Position numbers and translations under genes: made by a program. From positions 26,383,034 to 26,447,033 of the forward strand of contig JAAALK010000082.1 of the NCBI GenBank assembly GCA_019279435.1: 64,000 nucleotides of DNA. The letters are read 5' to 3'. This document shows, piece by piece, positions 1 to 10,654 of the stretch (its first letter is position 1; every line of letters begins with the position of its first letter). This stretch comes from Zizania palustris. Taxonomy: Eukaryota > Streptophyta > Magnoliopsida > Poales > Poaceae. A model generated the notes under the pieces. The model ran no database searches. It was not told where the DNA came from and worked only from the letters and a program-made list of their open reading frames with translations.

Positions 1-243
1 ACATGAATTAATACCATGCACATTCAACATATAAGAATAACTCCTCTAAATATGGACATTTGTATATATGTAAAGAACCTATATGCACATATTCAAGTTA
101 AGCATATGGAAAAGTTTATCCTATAATGTATGTCGAATACATGTAACAAGAATGTGAATATGATAACATACGCATATCGTCGCGATCTTCATATTTGCAA
201 ATGAATGAGACTAAAATGAACAATACGTAAGAGAAAACGTTAG

Positions 244-289
<46 letters not shown>

Positions 290-650
290 ACAACATGAAA
301 ATCTCATTTGAACCTATCAAACATGTACATGAGATGAAGAGTGTTACAAATAACTTTTATCTCCATGTATTTCCATCTTATCGTGATTAGGTTCAATCAT
401 TATCAATATATAGAGAGGGTTGACAAAATGATATATTCATTTCAAAATGAAGATGTTATATTAAATAAATTCTAACAAATCATATAATATAAAGTGAGCT
501 CCTCCTCAAGATGTGCATACGTATGATTGTAGATGAAAAACATATGAGCGTATTTAATCAAGGTTAAAAGAGGAGTTCACTCTATATTCTATTCATGCAA
601 CAGGCATCAATTAAGACAACAAGGTATTTAGCATGTACCTCTTAACATTT
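1..650. other. AT-rich intergenic flank
   Basis: No gene is supported here. The stretch is AT-rich and holds an AT microsatellite at 248-285 and a small imperfect inverted repeat (493-504 against 570-581, one mismatch in 12). It ends where the Gypsy-A LTR begins with TGTTGATAG. Confidence 0.6.
248..285. repeat. (AT)n microsatellite, about 19 units
   Basis: An uninterrupted AT dinucleotide run of about 38 bp. It explains the Tyr-Ile repeat in the short reading frame on the minus strand, which is not a gene. Confidence 0.95.
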
Positions 651-861
651 TGTTGATAGAAAAAAATGGCATTAAATGGTCAAGAGTGTCAAAATATCAA
701 TTTTGGTAATTTGGGCCAAAAATACACATGTCCTTGATCGGGCCAAAGCACTACAGGGATGAAGGCCCATTGAGCTCTAGCTTCGGAAGATTTTCCAGCA
801 GGCCTGCTAGCTTTGGCCCGAAGGCCTTCGGAGGCCCACCTCACCGAAGCTTCGGCCCGAG
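651..861 (+). repeat. Gypsy-A 5' LTR, left piece
   Basis: First 211 bp of the LTR, beginning TGTTGATAG. The start resembles the rightmost end of Gypsy-B read on the minus strand (49864 leftwards). It carries several CTTCGG/CCGAAG motifs and ends with CCGAG (857-861), the Copia-1 target-site duplication. Confidence 0.8.
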
Positions 862-2839
862 TGTAGGACCGAAAGTAGCGACCAGAGGGGGGTGAATGGG
901 CGCCTTAAAAATTCTTTCGAATATATGGCCTGTTCCCAACACCCAACGCACCTCAAAAGACTAAGCAACAGAAAATGAACAGATAGCCTAAGTCTAAAGG
1001 TATCTAGCCTAAAATCAACTGATGTTAAACAGAGAACTACCAAAGCAGTGCAACTAGGCAGATAAACAAAGTATACTAGACATGTCAGGCCAAACTTCTC
1101 AATGAAATGATCTAAGTATATATAAAGTGAGATGAGAAGTTACTGTTCAGATTTGTCTCCTGTTCGAAACTTGGCGAAGCCTACTTCGCCCGTCGAGGTC
1201 TGCTTCGGTGGTCAAAGCCTGCTTCGCTGGTCGAAGCCTGCTTCACTGGTCGAAGCCTGCTTCGGAGGTTTGTTGCGAAGCCTGCCGAAGTCTGTTGTGA
1301 AAATGCCGAAGGTATGTTTTGGTCTAGCCTAGTTCTAAGTGGCAGGGAGCGAAGTATGCTTTGAAGCGAAGTACGGAAGTATCGAAGCTAGCTTCGAACT
1401 GAGTGCTTCAAAGCCTATCCTTCGAACAGAATACTTCGAATGTAACGCACAGACGGACAACCTTCGAACGAAGAAGCGAAGACTGGCACGCGACAGAGAA
1501 ACCAAAATGAAGCCTACACTCTACCTTCGAACAAACACACCAAGGACCTTCGAAGAAGACGGAAGCAAACACTGAGCGAAGTCTATCAGAAAGACAAGCT
1601 TTGAAGCCAACTTCGAAACCTGTCGAAGTATGGACTTCGAAGAGCTTGAGTCGGAGTACCTTCGCACAGACGTTCGAAGTATCAAACGCTGACAGTTCAA
1701 AAGGTACTTCGAAGCTAGCAACTCAGGACACAAAATGAAGTTCGAAGTTCAAATGAAGCCTTTGAGTACATCAGATCGAAGCCTGCCTCACGGAGCTGAG
1801 GGGCTTCGAACTGAGAGGGTGGCTTCGCCAGAAAACAGTCAGAAAAGGTACTCAGTCCTGTCAACTTCGATCAAAAAGCTGCGCAGAAAAGCAAGCTAGA
1901 GTACTAGTGTACTGTTGCTACAGGAAGTAGTACTACTTGCTATAGTGCGCAAGAACTAGTACTCCTCGTGAAGAACAAGTTACAGCAACAGAGAAGCTTC
2001 TTCTCAGGGAATAAATTAACCGCAAGCACACAACAGCAAAGACAGTGAATGAAATGCTGCGCACATAAATGCTTCGCACAAAACAGCCAAAATAAATTCT
2101 TTCAGACAGCAAAGAACCAAGTGAATCTTAGAAAGAACAAGGCTTGTTGCCTGGCGGCGCACGCATGAACAGGAGAGGAGAGAGACAAAGCAAGAGACAA
2201 AATGACCCAAAGGAGTAGTATTGATTTCAGCAAAAGGGGTGACCTAACCCTAGGGATTGGGGTCCTATTTATAGGCAGCCCAACACGAGGAATATTCCAC
2301 CATCCCCTTAGGGTTTTTTACAGACGCAGGAATAAAGGAAAAGACTCTACTGCCCTTAGGTATTTTTACAGACACGACTGACTGACTGTGGGCCTAGAGA
2401 TACAGATGACTTATCCGGATGCTAAGTTTTCGTAGCGACTACGGCTTCTCTTCTGGACAGTCGAATACAGAATCAACGGTTGCTAGTTTTGCGCCGAAAC
2501 TGACAAAGCCTCCACCGACTTTGCACAAGGTACCCGGATTGGGCCGGCCCGATTCCGCAGCTCTCTCAGCCCGGCAATCACTCACCGCCCGTGTACCTGA
2601 GTCAATCCTAGTCAACAGCCCAGTGGATCCTCTGCTGCTCCTAGCCCATGTACCCGGATTGGGCCAGCCCGACTTCGCGGCCCCTCTGCCCGACAGTCGC
2701 TCGCTGCCCGTGTACCTGAGTCACACGCGGCCCAGACGCAGCAGGTCTTCTCTCTCTTTTCAGTCCTCTTTGACTATCGTTGACAATGACTCATCACATC
2801 TGGAGTCATGAGGCCCACGCTATTCAGCATGGCTCCTCA
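862..2839 (-). repeat. Copia-1 3' LTR
   Basis: 1978 bp, from TGTAGGACC to CTCCTCA on the plus strand, so TGAGGAG...CCTACA in element sense. A TATA box (CTATAAATAG, minus) lies at 2265-2274. The U3-side and central part is crowded with TTCGAAG-type motifs and has a 19-bp tandem repeat at about 1190-1265. Confidence 0.95.
1190..1265. repeat. 19-bp tandem repeat in Copia-1 LTR
   Basis: About four units of TGGTCGAAGCCTGCTTCGC with point changes. The same array is at about 21331-21407 in the other LTR, so it predates insertion. Each unit pairs GAAGC with GCTTC and could form a small hairpin. Confidence 0.8.
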
Positions 2840-2850
2840 ATCTCCCCCTT
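2840..2850 (-). other. Copia-1 polypurine tract
   Basis: In element sense AAGGGGGAGAT abuts the 3' LTR start TGAGGAGCC. This is the plus-strand primer for reverse transcription. The same 11 bases precede the Copia-2 3' LTR. Confidence 0.85.
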
Positions 2851-4190
2851 GATGAGTGCATTGTCAACACTTCACTTCATCTGCTCTTCAGTACCTGCGA
2901 ACAACTGTGGAAACACGAAAACAAAACACAAGAAAACATAGAAGAAGAAAATAAGGTAAAAGTTTAACCCTAATGACCAAAAGTCGAACAAAAGCAAGAA
3001 GCGGTCATTATGGTTAACCAAAGGTAAAAGCTCAGAATGAGTGCGATCTCAAAAACATCAACAAGGATATCAACAGAGTAAGAGAAAGCGAGGCAAAAAT
3101 TCCCAAAAACTCCCCCTTAAACTCTGATCCCAAATTTTCTCCCCCTTGTTGACAAGTGAACTCATCAAGCACTCAAAAGAGACACAAACTCCCCCTGAAA
3201 TGCAACTCCCCCTCAAAATATGCAATGAATGCAACTGGGGTGCATGAGGAGTGAATAAAGCATGCTTCTCAAATATGATTGACTGTAATTACAACATCTA
3301 ACAAGTATAGCAAAAGACATACTGTCTAAGACACATGGCATGATCAGTGCAACAGATTATATCTAAGGAAAGTCATTAGCACGAATTTTTCATTTTTGCA
3401 AAACAAAAACATCACCACATTTTCTGGTTAACAAGCAAGGTAAAACATGAGATGTAGAAGCTAACAGATATCTACCAAGATAAGCATTGTCCAAAACAAA
3501 GTGCTTCAGCAAACTTGTTATCATTTCAATTTTCAGGCGTTTTCTTTTTCCTTTTTCATTTTTGCCAGGGGTTATTTGTATGTCAAACCTTATGCTGACC
3601 GACCAAGTCAAGCCTAGGCCAGAACTGGACCATCAGAAGCTTAAGACATTGGTCTTGGCATACACTACAGTATCCTAGTTCATACCAAAGTGCTATGGTA
3701 CGCAGTCCAGAACAATGTAATGCGACAAGACAAACCCACCTGGATCTTTTCAATTTTAAGCATAAAAAGGCATGGAATTTTTATTTTTCTGGTTTTTCAT
3801 TATTTTATAGCACATTTTCCATGTTCAAAAGCATAGAGATGTCCAAGTTGCGTATTTGTATCTAAGTAAGGAGCGAGCTACAAGGTATGTATCAAATAGC
3901 AAAAACATTCAGCCTACACATGCTAGTTACCAGAAGCAATGGTAATCAAATTTCAAGTTTTAAAGCATAAAAGCCATGCATATGACAGATATCAGACATA
4001 TCAAGTGAACTGAATCAAAACATGATCATTGACAAATACTCAAAAGCATGTACAAGCTAGAATAAGTAAAACAGTTCAATCATATAACAGAAGCAGCTCT
4101 AAAGTGTGATATGTGAATATGCAAGGTATGAACACACACAAACAGACTCAAGAAAAAAGTAAAGAAGAAAGAAAACTGACGCAAAATATC
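2851..4190 (-). other. Copia-1 post-pol noncoding region
   Basis: About 1.3 kb between the pol stop and the polypurine tract, with no convincing envelope-like ORF. Several CTCCCCCTT-type tracts (purine tracts in element sense) lie at about 3100-3210. The block 3564-3678 is strongly similar to 16731-16843 in Copia-2 and 40269-40383 in Copia-3. Confidence 0.75.
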
Positions 4191-7100
4191 CTAGAAAGGA
4201 TACACAACACCCAAATCCCCTCGTAAACGCTCAAAGGTAGACTGATCTAGGGGTTTGGTGAAAATGTCAGCCAACTGATGATGGGTATCAACATGAACAA
4301 GGTCAATGACACCTTTCTCATATTGATCCCGCATAAAATGAAAGCGCACATCAATGTGTTTGGTTTTTGAATGGAGACACGGGTTTTTCCCTACACTAAT
4401 AGCACTAGTGCTGTCGCAAAACAATGGAACCTTGGTAGGAAAGAACAACCCAAAATTTCACAGAGTAGAAATCATCCAAACTAACTGTGAGCAGCAGCTG
4501 GCAGCAGCTACGTACTCAGCCTCTGTGGTCGAAAGAGCAACTCCAGATTGCTTTCGAGAAGACCAAGAAACAAGAGAAGAACCGAGAAACTGGCAAGTAC
4601 TGGAAGTCGACTTGCGATCCAACCGACACCCACCAAAGTCGGCATCCGAAAAACCAAATAAATCGAGAGAAGATGATGTTGAATAGTAGAGACCAAGATC
4701 GGGCGCATAAGTGAGATACCTGAAGATGCGCTTGACAACCTGCCGGTGAGACGCGCGTGGTGAAGACTGAAAATGCGCGCAAAGTCCCACGGCGAACTGT
4801 ATGTCCAGTCTTGTTGCCGTCAAGTACAGCAGCGAACCGATCATCCCTCGAAACTCCCTCTCGTTAACCTTGACGCCGCTCTCGTCCTTGTCCAATCCTC
4901 CAGACGTGCCCATTGGGGTCATCTGCGGCTTCAATTCACCACCAAAGTCAAATTTTTTCAACATGTCATGAGTGTATTTACCTTGGTGGATGAAAGTGTT
5001 GTCCTTGGTTTGCTTGATCTGGAGCCCTAAGAAGTACTTGAGCTCACCCATGAGGCTCATCTCAAATTCACTGTGCATCTGCTCAGAAAACTTGGACACA
5101 AGATCATTAGTAGTACCGCCAAAGATAATATCGTCCACGTAAATCTGAGCGACTAAAAAATCTGAAGCATCTCTGAGCAAGAAAAGAGTTTTATCCACCG
5201 AACCCATCACAAAGCCCTTCCCCAACAAAAATTGCTTCAACCGGTCATACCAAGCCCTGGGGGCTTGCTTCAACCCGTATAAAGCCTTTTGCAATTTAAA
5301 AAACATGTCGAGAAAACTTGGGGTTCTCAAAACCGGGGGGTTGCCTAACATAAACCTCCTCTTCTATGTACCTGTTCAGAAAAGCACTCTTGACATCCAT
5401 TTGAAAAAGCTTAAAACCCTTCGAAATGGCAAAAGCTAGAAGAATACGAATGGACTCAAGACGGGCAACAGGAGTGAAAGTTTCTTCAAAATCAATACCC
5501 TCTTTTTGGCAAAAACCCTGGGCAACTAGTCGAGCTTTGTTGCGCACCACAACCCCATCTTCACCTTGTTTGTTCTTGAACACCCACTTGGTGCCTATGG
5601 GGTTGCATCCTGGTGGCGGCTCAACTAATGTCCAAACCCGATTACGGACAAAATTCTCAAGCTCTTATTGCATAGCATTAATCCAATTTGAATTAGAAAG
5701 AGCATGAGAAACATCTCTGGGCTCAAAAGATGCAACAAAAGCAGATTCAGCAAACACAGCAAGAGAAGTAGAAGAACGCAAAGTTCTCTCAGTCAAATCA
5801 CCGATGATGAGCTCTGAGGGGTGATCACGCTGAACTGCTCGAGTTCCCTGGTGATCTAAAGTCACCTCACCGGAGTCAGCAGCTGGCACCTCTGGACTCG
5901 ACTGAGGGGGCTCGATCATATTGGAAGAAGTGATCAGAGGTCCACCCTCATCCTCAGTCGAAGTCTCAGAAGGTGTGGGCTCTGAAGGTGGTGCAGAAGG
6001 CCCACCCTCATTAGTGGCTGGAGTATCCTCATCTTCCTCGAAGATGGATTCTCCGAGCTCACCATCAGAAGGCTCAAAAGAAGGAGTCAAAGAAGGTAAG
6101 GACTCATCAAATGAAACCTCACAAGTCTCGACAAGCAGCTGGGATTCGAGGTTCCAAACATGGAAGCCTCGAGAATGCAAAGCGTAGCCAAGAAAAACAC
6201 CGTCCCAGCAACGAGACTCAAACTTGTCCAAATGCCCTCCCTTCTTGAGCACAAAGCACATGCAGCCAAATGCTCGCAAGTGGCACACCTTGGGCTGTCT
6301 GCCAAACCGCAACTCATACAAAGTCTTACCTAAGTAAGCTCAAAGAAAAATGCGGTTGGCCAGATAGCAAGCCGTGTTCATGGCTTCAGCCCAAAAACGC
6401 CTAGGAGTCCTGTGCTCATCGAGCATCGTCCTGGCCATCTCGACTAGCATGCGGTTCTTTCGTTCCACAACGCAGTTCTATGGGGGAGTGTAAGGAGAAG
6501 AAAACTGATGGTCAAGACCTTGATCACTACAGAAGCTGACGAACTGAGAGTTCTTGAACTTAGAGCCGTTGTCGGAGCGAATTGCTCGCATCCGACCATT
6601 GTTCTCATTCTTCAGCTTCAAAATCAGGTCATGAACAAACTGAAAAGTTTCATCCTTAGACTCCAAAAAGAAAATCCACAAAAATCAAGAAAAGTCATCA
6701 ACAATGACAAGCGCGTACCACTTCCCACCGACTAAACGTACCCGAGATGGACCAACAGTGTCCAAATGTAAAAGCTCGCCCGGATACGAAGTCATCACCT
6801 GAGTCACAGGTGAGTGAGAAGCGGCAACCATTTTCCCATGACGACAGGGATGACAAACTATATCCTTCTCCATCTTAAGCTTGGGCAATCCTCGAATGAG
6901 GTCCATAGAGCTCAACCTGACTAGCAGATCAAAACTCAAATGACCTAACCTCCTATGCCACTTCCAGAGCTCAAAGGAGGATCCAGCAATCAAACAACGA
7001 GAAGGGCCAAAAGAACTAGAGAAGTCAATTCGAAAAACTTTACCAAATGGTAAAATCTGGCAAATCAAAGACCCTCTAGAATCAAACACAGAAGAATTGC

Positions 7101-7380
7101 CCTTCTTAAAACGCACTTCCAAACCATCCTCAAGAAGTTGCGAAACAGAAATCAAATTGAAGTTCAAATTCTTAACCAAAGCAACATTCTTCAAAGAGAA
7201 ATGATCTGAAATGCGAATAGAGCCTATGCCACTTACCTTCCCTTGACCACTGTTCCCGAAAGTGATGTATTCTTTGGAGCTCGGGGGAATGAGACTGGAG
7301 AACCATCTGCGATGTCCCATCATGTGGCGAGAGCATCCTGAGTCCATGATCCAAACGTCCTCCAGTCCCCGATCCTGCAC
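4191..7380 (-). pseudogene. Copia-1 pol (protease-integrase-RT-RNase H), broken
   Basis: Pol cuts and integrates element cDNA. Reading leftwards: protease with DSGCSRHM near 7340; pre-integrase HHCC zinc region; integrase (DTVGPSR, RSDNGSKF); RT with YVDDIIFG near 5140; RNase H (FSDADF, TEAEYVAAA, FCDSTSAI, DIFTKPL) ending at 4191. Breaks by comparison with Copia-2: TGA at 6685-6687 after VDDFS, TAG at 6478-6480 inside the conserved integrase QQNG block (whose Gly codon is also Cys), a stop just upstream of 6321, TAA near 5665, and frame changes near 5300 and 4450. The RT-RNase H piece 4458-5351 is open over 297 codons with its active-site YVDD intact. No single full product is possible. Confidence 0.93.
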
Positions 7381-7382
7381 AA

Positions 7383-8604
7383 TCAGTGGCTGTAAGTGGG
7401 AGCAAATGGTCCGGCACCAGGTTTAGCAAAAGAGCTAAACCAGTGTCGAGCCATCTGCTCAAAAGACGGAAAGCAGAAATCATCATGAGAATTTGGACCA
7501 AAACGCGGCTCAAAGCACGGTCCTCGGTTCTGCCTAAACCTACGGCCACGAGGTCCAGGACCGTAGCCAACACGGCCGGGAACTCTGCCGGAACAGACAC
7601 CACCATCTGGAGCACGGGCATAAAAGTCGTCTCCCCTACCACCACCTACACGACGCGGCCTGGCCTCCAGCCTCTCCCCGCGTCGAGGAACCCGCAGTCT
7701 ACCATCCTGCTGGTAGAACTGCTCCTGATCACCACGAGCTCTCTCGGCTCTCTCAACCCGCTTCCTCCTGAAGCAAAACTCCGCAAGATGCCCTTCTCTC
7801 TGACAGTACTCACAATGATAGGTGGGCTTCTTGGGATGTGGTTGAGGCTTGGGATGTTTGGGCTTGGTGGTGTTAGGTGTTGTCTTCTTGGGCTGAGAGG
7901 GTCCAGGAAGAGAGTCTAGAGGAGTGTGGAGAAGTTTGGGCTTTGGAACCCAGATAGGTTTCTTGGGTGGAGCTCTAGGTGGTTCATGGATCACTCCATC
8001 CTTGGGCTGACAAGCCTGGGAAGACTCAGTGGAATGGGTATTGGGATATCTCTGCTCAGGAGTCATTTTACTCCACTCCACTGCCCGGCTAATGGCACTC
8101 TCAAAGTTAGCCTTGGTGTAGGTGTAACCTACCCCAAACCCATCATGTCTCTCGAACTGCTGGATCATCATGCCAAGCTGTGGCTCTCTGGCACTGATCC
8201 AACTCAGGATAGAACGGAGGTAAAAGTTCTCATTCTGAGAATCAGCTAGCTCCTCTCTCAAGGAAGCTAGAACCTCCACCTGAGACAAGCAGGTCTCACA
8301 CTCACTCTCTACTTGGACAGACTTCTCGGCTTTTAGCTTGATCAACTCAAGTCTAAGAGACAAGCAGTTCTCACAGACAGTGGGTGGAACTGACAATGTC
8401 TCAAGCTCTAGCCTAGTCTGCGCAAGCTCAGCTCTCAACCTCTCCAAATCACCCAAATGTTCATCGTCCTTGGATTTCAGCTCAGCTAAGGCAGCTAGAT
8501 GAGATGGGCAATCAACACAGGGTGCGACGACAGTGGCTTGAGCATCTTTCAGCTCCAGCTGAGCGCTTTCAAGCTCAGTGGCCAAAGCATCCCTCTCATC
8601 AACC
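7383..8604 (-). pseudogene. Copia-1 gag, 3' half
   Basis: Continuation of Copia-1 Gag after the Copia-2 insertion, open for about 400 codons to a TGA at 7383-7385. It starts with a heptad-like Leu/Glu-rich coiled coil carrying CxxC pairs (CVDC, CENC, CETC), then a Pro/Lys-rich linker, then a zinc knuckle CEYCQREGHLAEFC (C-x2-C-x4-H-x4-C) and an Arg/Gly-rich tail, as in Copia-2 Gag. The protease frame that follows is shifted by -1 relative to gag, so the boundary is either a frameshift signal or a mutation. It is cut off from its 5' half, so it is not functional as it stands. Confidence 0.88.
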
Positions 8605-8609
8605 CTTTC

Positions 8610-10590
8610 TGAGAAACCAAGGGTGGTTTCGGTGTATGTGATGAGTGATTGACAGGATTATTTACCCTCTGTTCGAAGGGTACCTCCGGAGGGGCTTCGG
8701 AGGTGGTACCTCCGAAGGGTGTTCGGAGGTGTGTCACCGGAGTGTGTTCGGTGTTTGCTTGCTGCAGCTGTGCAGCGGAGTGTACCTGTCGGAGGGGTCC
8801 GACAGTACGCGATGACTGGGTTCGTACCGAAGGCTTCGGTACTTCGGGCGATACACCGGAGTGTGTGCCGGAGGTTGCTAACCCGGAGAGGTCTCCGGAG
8901 TACTGGATACACTTGTTTGCTTGTCGGTGGTGCGCAGGGACTTCGGAGGCGACGGACAGGGTTCGAGCCAGGTGAACCTGGGTCAAGCGGGTGGCTTGAT
9001 GCCAGGGGAGCGGGGAGCTCCATCACGGTGGCTGCGAAGGTGGTCTGGGTCGGTCCTCGGGTCGAGGCGTGCCAGGTGAAGGCAGAGAGTGCGGAGCGTG
9101 GCTCCGGCTGAAGGTACTCCGAGACAAAAGTCCTCGGAGGTGAGGCACTTCGAAGGTACTCCGAATGGAGTGACTTCGGAGTTGGTGGACCAAGTCCTCT
9201 GCGGAGGCAAGGAGTTCGAAGTGTGCTCCGGAGGGAGACACTCGAAGGTACCCGACGAAGGTCTCAGAAGTTGAGGTGCATCGAAGGCATGGTCCGGGTG
9301 AGGCTCGTCGTGGAGTGTGCTCGGGGAGAGGCACTGCGACGAAGTGCTCATGGAATGCTTCATGCGGAGGCCTTGGACGAAGGAGGGACTTCGAAGGGTG
9401 GTACTCCGAAGGTGGGGCTTCGGAGTGAGGATGACTTGTGGTGCTTCGGCCATGCATGGCTTCGGTACACGGACGGACGGTGTTCGAGCTCGGAGTAGCT
9501 GCGAAGCCGTGGTGATCCACTCCGGAGGTGGTGGTGCGAAGGCCCAAGGGCTTTGACGGCTTCGGCTCAAAACCGTCACTGTATCGAAGGAGTTCTTCGG
9601 CAGAGCGAAGGCCATCAGGCTGCAGGCTTCTCGCCGAAGCTACCGCACCCTCCGGTGCGAAGGAAGGTTCCAGAAGTCAACACTGTAAAGGCTGACAACG
9701 TCTGTTCTGAAAAAGGCTGACACTGTCCCCTCTGCAGCTGACAGAGAAGCCTCCAAAATAAAGGTGGACTACCTTTTGTACCCCTTAGTTCTGTAGAGAC
9801 AAAATGGATGTAAACCCTAGGGGTAAAGTAGTCACTTCCTTAGGATGAAGCCGTGGGCTATAAATATGGGGGCTCGGTAGGTAACATTTAACACTTTGAG
9901 CATTTACTATTGAGCTCCTGTACACAGACCTCGCTGGTTTTTCATCCAGAGTTCAATATATTTTTGTGTTCCTTGTTCAAGCGGCGAAGCCCTGCTTCTG
10001 TGTGCTTTTGCTTGAACTCGCGTTGCATACCTCGCTAGTTTTAGTTCACCGAAGCCTGTCCTGGCGAAGGGTGTTTTTCTCGCGAAGTGTGCTTTTCAGT
10101 GTGCTGTCGCTCTGTGTAACACGAGGCAAGACCTCGCTGCTTACTAGCGAAGCCCTGTTCTTTTCCCGTAGTGCTTCCTGTGTCGAAGCCCTTAGCGTAG
10201 TCCGTTTTGTGTGCGTGTAGACCTTCGCGTACGAAGCCCAGCACCAGTTGCTGTCGCTAAGTACTTGGTCGAAGTCCACAGAGGGGTGTCCACTCGTGCG
10301 AAGGGTGAAGTGCGAAGCCTGCTCAAAGCACCTCGTGTGTGGAGCCTGCACTGACTTTGCAGAGTAGATTTTCGAGGGTTGTTTGTGAAGCGAAGTCTTC
10401 TTGGCTTCGAACTTTTGCTCCTGCGAAGCCTGTGTTCGGAGCTGTCGAAGTACCTCCGAACCAGACCTTCGAAGGTTGTGTTCGAAGCCTGTTCCGCAGA
10501 AGACAGAACAGACCCGAAGGCTAAGTTTTTAGCCCGAATTTTTAAAAGCTCCCATTCACCCCCCCTCTGGTCGCCATTTCCGGTCCAACA
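8610..10590 (+). repeat. Copia-2 5' LTR
   Basis: 1981 bp, TGAGAAACC...GGTCCAACA. Unusually rich in CTTCGG, CCGAAG and TTCGAAG motifs throughout. The TATA box is at 9858-9867. Long antisense reading frames in it repeat identically in the other LTR and are not genes. Confidence 0.97.
9858..9867 (+). promoter_or_regulatory. Copia-2 LTR TATA box
   Basis: CTATAAATAT, 1248 bp from the LTR start and at the same offset in both LTRs. Transcription should begin about 30 bp downstream, leaving roughly 700 bp of R-U5. Confidence 0.75.
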
Positions 10591-10592
10591 AT

Positions 10593-10604
10593 TGGTATCA
10601 GAGC
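10593..10604 (+). other. Copia-2 primer binding site
   Basis: TGGTATCAGAGC, two bases after the LTR end. Perfect 12-base match to the copia initiator-Met tRNA site. Confidence 0.95.
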
Positions 10605-10654
10605 GGGTTAAGATCACCAGTTGACCTTAACCGGTTTTGTGATCTGTTGGCGAC

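Noticed and set aside
116..307. 63-codon reading frame on the minus strand
   Set aside because: Much of it is the translated AT microsatellite (Ile-Tyr repeats).
493..581. Small inverted repeat as a hairpin RNA gene
   Set aside because: Only 12 bp with one mismatch and a 65-bp loop; too short for a microRNA precursor stem.
8983..9615. 210-codon antisense reading frame, repeated at 17799-18431
   Set aside because: It lies wholly in the Copia-2 LTR, appears in both copies, has no domain, and its composition follows the CTTCGG-rich repeats.
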